From: Forficula auricularia
Taxonomy: Eukaryota > Arthropoda > Insecta > Dermaptera > Forficulidae
DNA length: 64,000 nt
Assembly: GCA_024734495.1 (NCBI GenBank)
Contig: JALMQS010000075.1
Span: 5,564,832-5,628,831, forward strand
Reading direction: 5' to 3'
Part shown: positions 23,550-36,100 of the stretch, piece after piece
How positions within the stretch are numbered: the stretch's first letter is position 1
Layout: the number at the start of each line of letters is the position of its first letter
The notes under the pieces: model-generated
Told to the model about the DNA's origin: nothing
The model's input: only the letters and a program-made list of their open reading frames with translations
Databases searched by the model: none
Translations under genes and position numbers: made by a program

Positions 23550-23840
23550 TTACTTAGGGAAGCTGGTGTAGGTTTTAGGTGAAACATAATATTAATTAAT
23601 AAAGTAAAGCGGAGTGTAGTTTCACAATGAATGAAATAAAACTCAAAGAGGTTTATACAACTCAATATATTCCTGATTATTAGTCCATCATCAGGAGTTT
23701 ACAGGTTAAGCTAGAAGTTTAAAAAAACCTCTAAACTCCTGATGATGGAATAATAATCCGAAATATATTGAATTTGTCTAAACCTCTTTGAGTTTATTTC
23801 ATTCACTGTGATACTACACTCCCTTTACTTTATTAATTAA
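23550..23840. repeat. Type iii hammerhead foldback inside a hAT-like element
   Basis: Arms from acttagggaagctggtgta to the inverse near 23840. The minus core 23694-23663 is damaged (CCGAA replaced by CAGGA); the plus core at 23739 is intact. Confidence 0.8.
23739..23769 (+). ncRNA. Hammerhead ribozyme motif, type iii
   Basis: CTGATGA, T, helix II GGA/TCC, GAA, palindrome ATATAT, cleavage base T. Same helix I as at 5.8 kb. Confidence 0.65.
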
Positions 23841-24497
23841 ACAAAACATCCATTGAATGACTCAACAACAAAAATGTAGTTAATTGAATGGTAATAACGA
23901 TAATTAAAAATAGTTTTAACTATCAAAATTATTAGTTTTTTTTAATTTTATTTTAATGATATTCAAAAAACAGGTTTCAATATTCAACGCCTAATGATGC
24001 AACCCGCAATTCAGAGCGTTCGATTTGAATGCATAACCTAGAAAACACAGGCGAACCTCTATCTTTCTAATCTTAGCCCCCCCCCTCCTCTTTTTGGTCA
24101 CTATCGATTTCACCGTCATTTTCATGAGGTAAATAAAAACTATTTTTACCCATCAAAATTATTAATCAAGTCATACACCGAACAATATTTCGAGTCTTAT
24201 TTTACAATAACAAACAAATATCAATGGCTATTTCTTTCAGTGTGATTTTTGCATTTCATTTCGCCTATTTTTAAATTAATTTCTCTTGTTGAAGTTATTA
24301 ATATTATTTATGTTATTCTTTGTGAAATTATAGGGAACGCTATTTCTTTTAATTAATTTAATGCGATTTAAAATACATTCTGAAATAACCAATTAAAAAA
24401 GAAAAAAAACTTCATATATCATATAAGACCGCGGGCCGCACCGTAAGGACGCCGAGGACCGCATCCGGCCCGCGGGTTAGTCAGCCCTGGTCTAGTT

Positions 24498-25475
24498 CTT
24501 ACCTTCATTATCAGCCAAATATTTCTCATTGGTTCAGTTATTACTTGCCTGTAGAAGAAAAATAGTAATTCCTAATTCACTAATTCACTGTCATTTGGTC
24601 ACAATTACGTAATCCAATACAACAACTAATCTAATTAAGATTATATGATATTGCAATTAAAGGCAGAAGAAGCTGGTCAATAAATATTAAGTTTTATTTC
24701 CATCATTCACATGATTTAAACTCGTCATTCATTTGTTAATGAATACGTTTTTGTAATAAATTAATTCCTAAACTCCATGATCTCTGAAATTACGATATGA
24801 AGGGTTCAGTCGAACAAGATTCTGACCATCCATAATATTACAATATAAAATATATTAATACTTATAAATTTACATTTTAAAAGTGTGGACTAAATTTATA
24901 AATTAATATTTTGTCCATTGAATAAAAGCTATCTTTATATTTCATATTTCTTTATCATTTTATCGTTTTGATTCATATTAGTATATATATATATATATAT
25001 ATATTACACTTTAGTGAAAAAACAATCTATATTTAACTTATTAATTTAAAATAAACCAAATCAGTTGAATTTTCATTGCTAAATTTTCTCAACAAAACAT
25101 CAAAAGTCACTTTGAAAAAAAAGTTAAAAATTCCATATGTAACAAAACTTTAACTTTTGGCATCTTATCCTCAAATTTAGATATTAAAAATATAATTTAA
25201 TTTAACAACTAGCATTATTTATTATTTTTTTTTTATGTTATTTACAGGTTTAAAAATTTATTTATTTATACATATTAGGTAGTATATAATTAAATTCTTA
25301 TTTATATTTTAAACACATTTTAGTCAATTTTAACAGTAAGTTTTAATTAGTAAAACACGTAGAATTTGAGATTTAAATCAATAAAAATTATATCAATGAA
25401 AAAGATTCATGTTTTTTTTAATATCATATATTCAATCTGTATTTCATTCATTTTAAGTTTATTTTGGAATGAACC
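24498..25475. other. AT-rich intergenic DNA, nothing recognised
   Basis: Between PFDN1 and CAP. Contains an AT dinucleotide tract at about 24981-25003. No frame, TIR or RNA motif seen. Confidence 0.5.
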
Positions 25476-25735
25476 CCCGTATGGAAATAAATAGATTTTC
25501 GAAATATGTTTTTTATATATTTTTTTTAAATATAAATAAATATATTAAAAATATAAAATTTTTGTGTTAAATTTATATAAAGTTTATACTAGAGCGACAT
25601 AAAAATAATTATATTTTATGAATAAATAGAAAACATAAACTTTATATAAATTGAACACAAAAATTTTATATTTTTAATATATTTTCAAAAAATATATAAA
25701 CAACATATTTCAAAATCTATTTATTTCCATACGGG
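25476..25735. repeat. Foldback element, about 260 bp
   Basis: Ends CCCGTATGGAAATAAATAG and the inverted copy. Arms of about 105 bp surround a short spacer. No hammerhead core. Confidence 0.7.
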
Positions 25736-26890
25736 CCATCAACAGGTAACAGGTTCATGTTGATAACCATATGCAAATTAGGTATTCTAAAGCAAGAGGA
25801 GTAATCATACTGAGAACCCCTGACCTAGACTCTGCCTGGCTGCAAAAAATCAAGGAGGATTAATAGTAGCTATAAGAAGAACGTTTTATTTAATAAGAAA
25901 ATAATAATTTGTAGACTAGACTAGTCAGTATATTTTTATTGCAAAAACAAAAATGCATATTACAATACAAACACAACAAGATATATTAATTAATTAAACT
26001 TAAAGCTTTGATATAAATAAAATAGGCATATTTGTTAAATTCCTTCAATAAATAGCTCTGATTTTCTAGTTCTATAAAGTTTTATTTTTAAAATAAAATA
26101 ATTTACTAGTTTATATATCTAACAACTATATAATCGTATTGGAAGTCCTTTTTTGTTCAAATATAAACTTTTATTCTCTAAACTATTATTATTCTTTTGG
26201 TATGGATTGTTTGTTAAGTGAAGGCACTAGTAATATAAGTCTTAATATCATAAAAAACATTTTTTTCCACTAGTCAGAAACGTATTTACATGCAAAAAAT
26301 AAAATTTCATTATGTAAAAAAATTTAATTCATAAAGAACTATTATTAATTTTGGTAATAATCAATGACACAATAAATTTTGTTATAATGCAACTTTGGAC
26401 TCTGACTAGAACGTATTTAAAAGTAAATTTATGTTTGTTAAAAAAATTAATTAACAAAAATTTACATATATACATGATTTTTGAAATGAATATTTCTAAA
26501 TAATAAGAAATACTGGAAAGCTTTTGAAATTTGGATCAATTTTGACATAAACATAAGTAGAAGAAAAAAAAAGAAAAAAAAACATTAACAAAATTACTTA
26601 ATTGTGCGTTTTAAGTTTATTTAATTTTTAAATTAAGAAATAAAAAATAAATAAATAAAGGGTTCTGTAGTTTGATTTTTGTTAAAATACGAGCCCAGAA
26701 TTTTTATGGGGCAAAGGAGTTAATTTTTCTCATATTTCTTGAACTTTCTAACATTTTTCTATCATATAACTTTATTATTAGATTCTATTTATTATAATTA
26801 GTTGCGACTTTTCTGTTATTGTACTTTTTACTTAATATCTTAATTTTTCCAAATATGAGCGGTTTAACTCTCCCCTTTTTCTCCTTGGAC
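25736..26890. other. AT-rich DNA downstream of CAP
   Basis: Probably includes the CAP 3' UTR (minus strand). No other feature seen. Confidence 0.45.
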
Positions 26891-27015
26891 ATGGCCATGT
26901 TTTATTTATTTGGATATTATTTCCAAATGGAAAAAAAAATATATATATAAAAATAATCTTGCAAAGAATTTTAATAAATAATAAATCTAATTTTGGAAGC
27001 CCATTAGGTCTTATT

Positions 27016-27184
27016 TCAAAGCCGCTCGACGTAATTCCCTGGAAAAGTTCCAAAGTATCCCGTACGCTGACTTGAACCAACATACCAACCGTCATCACAT
27101 TTTTCCATTACAAATACTCTATCACCCTCTTGAAGCTCGAGTTCATCGTCATTTTGAGGACGGTAATTATACAACGCTCGATAC
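27016..27184 (-). CDS. CAP: CAP last exon: SH3 domain 3 and stop
   Basis: Encodes [40 protein letters not shown] and [15 protein letters not shown], then TGA at 27018-27016. ALYNY, the paired acidic residues, the Trp and the PxNYV motif make a complete SH3 domain at the C terminus, as in other family members. AATAAA-type signals lie downstream on the minus strand near 26910-26901. Confidence 0.94.
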
Positions 27185-30100
27185 CTAAAAAATATTAAAA
27201 ATCATTTCAGTATTAATTAAAATATAAATAAAATATTTTCCTTAAATTAAAAAAAAAAATATTTCAGAGACAACAAGTTAGAAAGCCATTTACTTTCGCT
27301 CGTGATTAGTAATACTAACATTTTTTATATAATTTTATAATATGAAAAAAAAATATTTTCAAAATTATATAGAATAAGTTTAAGGATTAAGGCTTCTGAA
27401 GAAGTGTTTCTCTATAAGAGATATATCTCTCCCACCATTCTATTAACAATCGAAAAGTCAAACCTTAACTTATTCAGTATCAATGGTACGTTGTCATTAA
27501 CGTGCATCATTCTTAAAGACAGATTAATTATATTCTTAATCAATTACATTTTCTCTTAAAGAGGAAGCTCAACCATAATTTTGGGTAAATCTATTTCACT
27601 CCCTCCATAGGAACCCTTGATTTTTATTCTTCTTTTAAGTGCCATATCAGGTCTCCCTGACGTTTTGGCTCCTCTCCACATATACCTGTGCTGAGTGTGT
27701 TTAGTTGTTTTACACAGATATACGGGACCTACTTCTTAACGCCGGTTCCGGAACGGGTAGTTTGGAGAGGTTACTAGACAATTATACTCTTGGTAGGTTG
27801 CCATTGCTTTTCAAGAGGAAGCGACTGAAAATATCTGATCTGCCAAGACTCAGTCTCGAACCAGCGTACTTCGAGCCAGCGACCCGACACTCTAGCCACT
27901 GACCCACAGTAGCATGTTATTTAGTTGATTTCTATGATTTTATTAATTTGTACTTATGTAGTTTTACCATTTTAATTCACCTTAAAACAGTCATATATCC
28001 TACATATATATAATAATAATTTACTAGAAAGCCCATCATTGTCTGATTCTTTGGGGAATCGAAACAGATGAATTTTGTTCAGATATTCAATAAGAAATTT
28101 TATTTGGAATGTTTATATGTTAACGTTAGATGAATGCGAAAGTTAAAACTTTTTATCAGGTCACTGCCCTATTTTGGTGCAATTGGGACCAGACTCGTTT
28201 TGATACTGAACCAAGAGTTGAAAAAAAGATACAGGACTCAGCCGGGTATGATCCGACATCTTCTGCGTTTAAGCTAAATGCGTCTAAATGCTACAAATAA
28301 ATCTCTCAAATTAAACATACATTCATCTATTCATCTATTAACCGACCACAGTCCAACAAAGGTAATAATAAATGAATAATGTATACTTATAATAATAATA
28401 ATAACATAATAATAATAATATACAATTAATTAAATTTTCATCAGTTAAAGTAGAATAATAAAAATATTCGATATTTACGGTATCGGTTCTGAATGCGTGT
28501 CCACATGAAGTGTTTGGCTTACTGGAGCATTTAAAGGCTTTTGAACTTGACGAGGCTGTAAATAGACGAAAAAACAAACATTTTTTACCATCTTTAAGAT
28601 TGAAATTTAAAAGATAACGTTATATTGAAATTTTTTTATTGATTGTGTATATAAATAAATTCTAATAATCTTTTATAAAAAACATCCGAAAACGTTTATT
28701 TGAAATCCAAGCGTTTCGGGAGAAATTTTCCCTTTACCAATGGGAATTTCTTGAAATTTCTTAAAATTTCAATTAAGGACGTTCCCTAATATAGCTCAGA
28801 TGCATTTCGCTCTTTCCCCTACTCTCACATGCGCAGAAAGGCAAAAATATTTTCACTGCGTCGTTTCTCGGATCTGGCAACATTGCATTCTTACCGACGC
28901 TAAAAGACAAAGAATAAAAAAACACTTCATGAAACAGCTCAATGCGAAATTCCAGATGAGAACAGTATAGTTAGGTTGAGAGAATTAGCTAAAAATCTCA
29001 AATGCACCAGCTGCAGAAGTTTTTTAGATATGGAAAAATTGAGTGATTTTAGTGCGACGTTGCCAAGTCGCCATCTCTCACTTGCCATGCCATGAGAGAA
29101 AAATGAAAACCATCAAAAGTACCTAACTTTTTAACATTTTTCATACAAAACGAATACCGCTTGATACAATTATTTTAACAGAAAAATATTTGTTATATCT
29201 TCAGTTAATGATTCTCAGTTTTTCAAAATAATTTCAAGAAAATTACGATTGTTATTTAATGAAACAGTCGCTTTAACATCAATCGGGATAGGGTTCGCGT
29301 GTTAAATATGCAAATTTCAATGGTCAATATTTACAAATTTAGTGCCGCAAGGACTATTGAAAAAAATTTCTACGTATAAAGGACACTTATAAATATGTGT
29401 ATTCAAAGTTTTAAAAGGATTGCAAGAAAATCGATTTATTAGGGAACGTCCTTAATTAAGGGTGAATTTCTGCCGAAACGTTTGAATTTCAAATAATGTT
29501 TTCAGATTGTTTCTTGATAACATTATAATTAATATGATTAGCGTTTTGTGATGATCAATGAAGGTATATTAATAAAGGACATTGCTAATACTTTTCAAAA
29601 TGCTAATGAACTTCCAGGTTCAGTGGTTTTAAATTGTCTGAAGGGAGGCAGTGTAGATAATTAAATGCTGCTTGTTTCTATTGTATTCATTTTAAAGATT
29701 GCTTTTAACCCACTTACTAGTGTTGAATAGCTGGAGGATGCTGATGTTGTTGGGTAACTCTGTTTAGTCTGTGAATAGAAATTGGTGGGAGTCCGACTAG
29801 GCTGATAGTGATGCTGAGGCCCCGCTGCTTGTCTTCCATTAACCAGAAGCGAATGGGCTGCCGGCACAGCTACAGGCTTAGGAACTCCTTGTCCGGGTTC
29901 GGTAAGAACTTCCACATAGGAGATAGGGAAGATACCTTTCCGATTGCCAATCCTACCCTCGAACCAGTTCTCATCCACGCGTCTCGTAAGAACTACCAAT
30001 TCACCTAAAATCAAAATAAATAAACAAATAAATAAATAAACAATTGAACCATATTATATTTACCTTTTACAATTTTATTATAGAAAAATGTGATTTTTAT

Positions 30101-33100
30101 GCACTCGAGTATTTGATGGAGTAAAAGAAATGGAAATATATTTTTTCTTTTTTTTCTCTCTCTCTCAAAAAAAACGACAATTAACAAATAAATAAATCTA
30201 ATATACATTATCATCATCATAGAATATAAAGTCCTAAAACTGGTTTGACGCACACCTCCTTCATGTAACTCTTTCCCATTCTCTAAAGTCCCATATTCCA
30301 TATCCTTAATTATCTGTTTAAAATATTCTACTCTAGGTTTTTCCCGTCCCCCTTTGCAATCCCCTATGTCTCAACGTAATATTTTCATCAGAGTTCCTCT
30401 CTTCCTCAGAGTCTTACTCAAATTTCTCTTTCCTATAATATAATCCTATCGAGATCTTTTTAATTTGTAATTCTATCGACCAATTTAATCTTCAAGACTG
30501 AGGTTCAATATCCACAATAAATTGATTATTCTATTCTAGAAAGAATGAGAAGATAAATAGAAATAAAAGCGATCTTCTCTATTATCAATCGCGTGGCTTG
30601 GAATCGATGGATAATAAAAAAATCATTTAACAATCATCCCAGTGATCAATTTTTCCATTAATATGGAAAGATACTCTTTATAGCAGCTTTGTTCAACTTT
30701 TAACCCTTGAATAATGATCATGTTTCAAGAAGCCCCCAAAACAAATGATTTTACAGACGATCATATAATATATGTGTTTAGAATTCGATTTAAATTTTAG
30801 ACTAGTGAACGTTTAGGCAAGAAGATAAAATTTTTGATGACTTAAAAGAATATTTTCATTGACATTAAACACTTTCTGCGACGTTCAGCCTCTATAAGTA
30901 TTAGGTAACATACTCAATATACCATTGTTCATTAGCTGAAGATTTTTTCATCCTTCCAAAGCAAATCGACTGTAGATATTAAGCAGTGTTGTAGCTAGGG
31001 TCATAGGATAGGCAACCTGAGTAAGTTTTCGATGTTGTGCCCTTAAAAATTCTCTACTGAATAGATTCCAATAAACCAATCGAAACAGTTAAATATACCT
31101 TATAAATTATTAAATTATTTATTCTCTACGAATAGTCTTGTGCCCCTGGTGCGTGCCTATGTTCCAGGCCCGAACAACGGTGTTGGGAATAATTCCTTAA
31201 AAGACTTTCTGTCACCATCTTTTAAACCCTTTGAGATGGATAACTACCCAAAATCTAGAATTCTTCATTAGAAGATATTTTTTATGTCGTATATATATTA
31301 AGCCTCGAATATGAATTTATTTTCTACTAATCTTTATTTGATACCTAAAATGAATTAATTTGTCTATGTCTATATATTTTTAAAGGTGCAACCGCTGTAA
31401 CCTGGGTTGAACCCCTGCATTGTGAAAAGATGGAGAATTGAAAGAAATTTCAAAGATTGGGTTGGAGATGAAGATACCTGTAGATGCAGAACTTGAAAGA
31501 ATGAAGGTTGACAGTGGCGTAGCCAGAGAATTTTCATGGGGGGGGGGGGGGGGGGTCAATCCACAAAGCAAAATATTTAGTGGGAATTTTTTTTTTATTA
31601 AAACAAATAGTCCAGTTAAATTGTGTTTTTACTCGGAAAGTTTTAGAGTAGTTGTAATTTCTTCGACCCTTTATGTTTTTAGGTGTGCTGAATCCGAATC
31701 TGACGTTTGCTAACAAAATTTCGTGACGGAACATTGTCAAAATGAAAAAAAAGTTAAAAAAATCTAATTTTTGGCGGTTTTTTGCTTATAACTCGAAAAC
31801 TATCAACTTTTTGTAATTACCATTCAAAATTAAATTTAATAAATTTCATAACTTAGGTTTTTTCTTTGACCAACCGTTCGGACTCAAGCGCTAGTTGAAA
31901 ATTGGCGTATTTTTCCTGTTTCCGCAAATCCTAAAAACTCGCACTATTTTCGATTTTTTCCCATTTTGACCATGAAAGAGCAGGTTTTCGACAAAGACCA
32001 ATCTATACATTTTTAGCCTAGATTAAATTTCAAACAAAGTTTCATCTTAATTGCTTAATGGTAAAACCCGTGCAGGAATGAGGTTGAATTTTTGAAAAAC
32101 TGCAATTTTTTGCAAAAAATCGCGGTTTTTCATAAAATGAAAACCACTCATCCTAGAAACTTGATTTCTATCTTATTCTCTAGGAAATTTTGTTGACTTG
32201 AACGTTTACTTGGACCACTTTTTTGTTAAAACTCTTAGATTTGTAGATATTCAGTATTTTCAATAACACTTTTGAGGATTCGGATCATATCCTTCGTAGG
32301 AAATTTTATGAACTTTCATTTTGAAAATGAGGTTATTTACGAAAAGTTGATAATTTTCGAGTTATAAGAAAAACAGCCAAAAATGAGATATTTTACCTTT
32401 TTTTGCATTTTTGACAATGTAACGTCACGAAATTCGGATTTAGCAACCAAAAAACATATAGGACCAAGAAATCAAAACTACCCCAAAACTTTCCCTCGAG
32501 GGGCCGTTTAGAGAACAATTTAATTGGAGTAAAAAGGTACTTCAAGAAATTAAAAAAGAACATAATTCTTGATTAAATATATGAAATATATTTAATTAAG
32601 GTTAGTTTGCCATAAGAAACGGTTTGTCGTTACCGTTACTCACCCCATGAGCCCTGAACTTGGGGGGCCCCTTGACCACCCCATCCTCCCGTGGCTACGA
32701 CTTTGGAAGGTTATACTAGTATATCAAAGTAAAGAAGGATGCGGGAAGATGATACTCTTCTTTTATAAAATCTACAATATTTTCGAAAAAAGTAATCTTT
32801 AGGTATAAATTAAAAATTAAAATATAATTAAATTAGGGAATTAAAATTTGAATATAGTTTGAATATATTAAAATAGTTTACCTTTCACTAAAGAAAGTTC
32901 GAGGTGTGTTTGTGCTATAAAATTAAATTTGGCCCTCGCTTGTCCTTCCGTTGCTTTCTTTGGTATTGTCCTGATGCCATCATAAGGAATAATCTGTGAA
33001 TATTAATGATATCATAAAGTTTATTAATAATAATCGTAGTTGTTTTACTATCATAATATTTAAAATCATAATATTTTTCAATATCAAATATATGTATGTC

Positions 33101-36100
33101 GTAATACAAAGTATTTATTCTATAGTATTACTTATTTCCATTTTAGTCAGTCATTATGTAAAGAATATTATTCCAAGTCACGCGATGCAACGCAACGTGT
33201 AAAGCAAACTAAATATAAATTAGATTCATTTGTTTACTAGACGAATTGAACAGTTTAATAGGAAAAGAAAACATTTAGATTTATTCAACAAGTTTTATTT
33301 GTACTTTATGTAGCATAGTCATCGTGCAGAACAAATTCAAATTTTTGCATATCAAGGTCGCATAAGAAAAAAATAGTTTTCAAAAAATGTATATGAGGGT
33401 GTTTGTGTGGTCAAATTTCAAGTGCTGCTATATCTTAAAACCTAATAAGAATTTTACTTAGGGAAAGTGGTGAAGGTTTTAGGTGAAACATGATATTAAT
33501 TAATAAAGTAAAGGGAGTGTAATTTCACAGTGAATGAAATAAAACTCTAAGAGGTTAATACAGTTTTTAATCTGTAAACTCACGATGATGGACTAATAAT
33601 CCCAAATATATTGAGTTTGTATAAAAATCTTAGAGTTTTATTTCATTCACTCTTTTTAATTAATAACCTTTATTTGATTAATTAATAAGAATTTCACAAC
33701 GAATTTTCATATTTAGTACTTATATATTCATTTAGATCTTGGTTCAAATGAAAACTTGAGATTTGCGCTTGACATTTTTCTAAAAGTAATTAATATCTCT
33801 TAAAAAACAACAATTTTAAAGATTTTTTGTAAACCTTAGTTAGCACTGTTTTCATTCAAAAGGCTAATGAAAATTTGTTCAGCTCTTTTTGACAATTTTA
33901 GAATAAATTGAAAAATACACCAATAAAGTACCTTTAAAATTAAAAATTTAAAAATAGAGCGAATAAATAATCCTCGATATTAGTCAAAATCTCTACATTT
34001 AAAATTTCATAAATATGGGTAAATGATGGGTAAATGACCGAAAATCGTCAAAAGCCATTAAGATATCGACATTCCTCACACTCAATCTCAGATAAAGAGT
34101 TTAAAAATCCAATTTTCGGACTTGAAACGAAGAAAAAATCTTAATATAAAATTTTTTCACAGGAATACATTATTTTCGATCTTCTCTTTCTTTTTGCTGT
34201 ATAGTAATGGAAATTAATTATGAAAGAAAATTCTTAGGCTACAAATTTGAAGAATCGTTGATAACGTGATGTTAAGGTAATTAAAATATTTATTTAAAAA
34301 TTTATAATTAAAAAACAAAAAAAAAAAAAAGAATATACGCATAAAGAGAAGTCAATGAGGTTTTTCTCATGATATATAATATATACCCTAGTAGCATAAT
34401 GTTTCAATTTATATAGTAACTATATAGAGGCTATATGATTCTCGAAATCTATATAGGCACTATATAGGCCTATATAGATTTCAGACACTATATATTTACT
34501 ATATATTATAGTTTGAAACATTGGGCTACTAGGTATATATATGAAACTATAATTTCGAAGGTTTGACCTCCATCATCATTCTTTAATTATAGAAATATTT
34601 TATCTGTTATTTCTCATGGGTTCAAATACTCGATTGAATTTAGGCAAATTCATTTTGTCGTAATAGTAAGAAGATATTTTCAAGAATATATTTAATTAAT
34701 TATAAAGAAAAGTTGATTATTGTTTGGTGTATATGTCGGGCAATTATTTCCAAGCTTGGTTTGCTTCATAAAGAATTCTCTTTCAAAATTCAACTAACAG
34801 TTTTTTTGATTGTTTATTAATATTACACAATTATTGGAAATTATTTATATAAATATGGTAAAGTCATATGATTGGCAACATTATATTTTTACTTTACCAT
34901 ATAGGGTATGGTCAAGTATTGTAATTGTGCATGAAAAAAGTGTTTTTTTCCTTCTTTTTTTCGAAATATCTCAAAACGACTGAAACTATTTTGGTTAGAA
35001 AAATTGAGCGAAACCATGACATTTCGCTCTACAAAAAAGCCCTAATAAGTGAACATCAAAAAAATTATATTTTTCCAGATAATAATTGTTTTGTCAAAAT
35101 GTCTGTTAGTCTGTCTGGTTGTCTGCTAGTTGGGGGTGGAAGGGGGGGGGGGAGTTAAAAATTAAAAATCTAGGCCATTTGAGCAAACTCAACCAAATTT
35201 TGTATACGTAATCAGTGGGACCCCAAAAGTCTAAAAATGCAAAAACTAACCGCCCAAAATGGGGATGGGGTGTAGGGTCAAAAAATCAAAATCTTGGCCA
35301 TTTACCAAACTCAACCAAATTTTGTATACAAAATCAGTGGAAACCTAGAAGTCTAAAAATGCAAAAACTAACCGCCCAAAATGGGGGGGGGGGTGTAGGG
35401 TCAAAAAATGAAAATATAGGCTCTTGTACCAAACTCATCCAAATTTTGTATACATAATCAGTGGGCCCCCAGGAGTCTAAAAATGCAAAAACTAACCCCC
35501 TCCCCTAAATGATTATAAATAATTTTATTAAATATTAAATATAAGTGAGGGGCCAGGTTGTATGGTAAAGTCAAGTGTATGGATACATCAGAACACGTCA
35601 GCTTATTATTAATAGAATTCGTTTACCTCAACATAATTGAAGGGGAATAGGCCGATCATTGCGTTATGTTCGCCTTCGTACCAATTTTTGTCAATTTGTC
35701 GCCTGACAAAAATAATATCTCCTCGTCGAAAGCTCAACTCTCTGGATGTTTGGCCAACAAAATTGTAAAGCGCTCGCGCTACGAGCTTAGGCTCAGGTGT
35801 TCTATCTCGTGCTCGGTGTTTGGCGTCGACTTCGTCAAAAAAGTCATCGTAACGGTTCAACGGGATCGGAGACTTTTGAGACGGGCTAAAAAATGAAATA
35901 ATTATAATAATAAAGTAGCTGCCAATTAAATGGTGAGAAAATCATGTCTTATTATCTGATTCATATATAAGAATTTGAGAAAATTATATTGAAATTAAAG
36001 AGAATTTATTAATGAATGTAATTAGAAAGATTGCTACCGCATATAAACAAACTCTCAGGATGTATACAAATTTTGAAAATTAATTGAAATTTGGTGAAAT

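Larger units (their letters stand above)
23322..24489. mobile_element. Non-autonomous hAT-like element, 1.17 kb
   Basis: Perfect 8-bp duplication GTCTAGTT at 23314-23321 and 24490-24497. Inverted termini AAGGCCTGGCTAACC and CAGGGCTGACTAACC match at 12 of 15. A GC-rich palindrome (ccgcgggccg ... cggcccgcgg) sits near the right end. A hammerhead foldback (23550-23840) is nested inside. No transposase frame. Confidence 0.87.

Noticed and set aside
28338..28577. 79-codon minus frame
   Set aside because: Wrong frame over the real 77-bp CAP exon 6.
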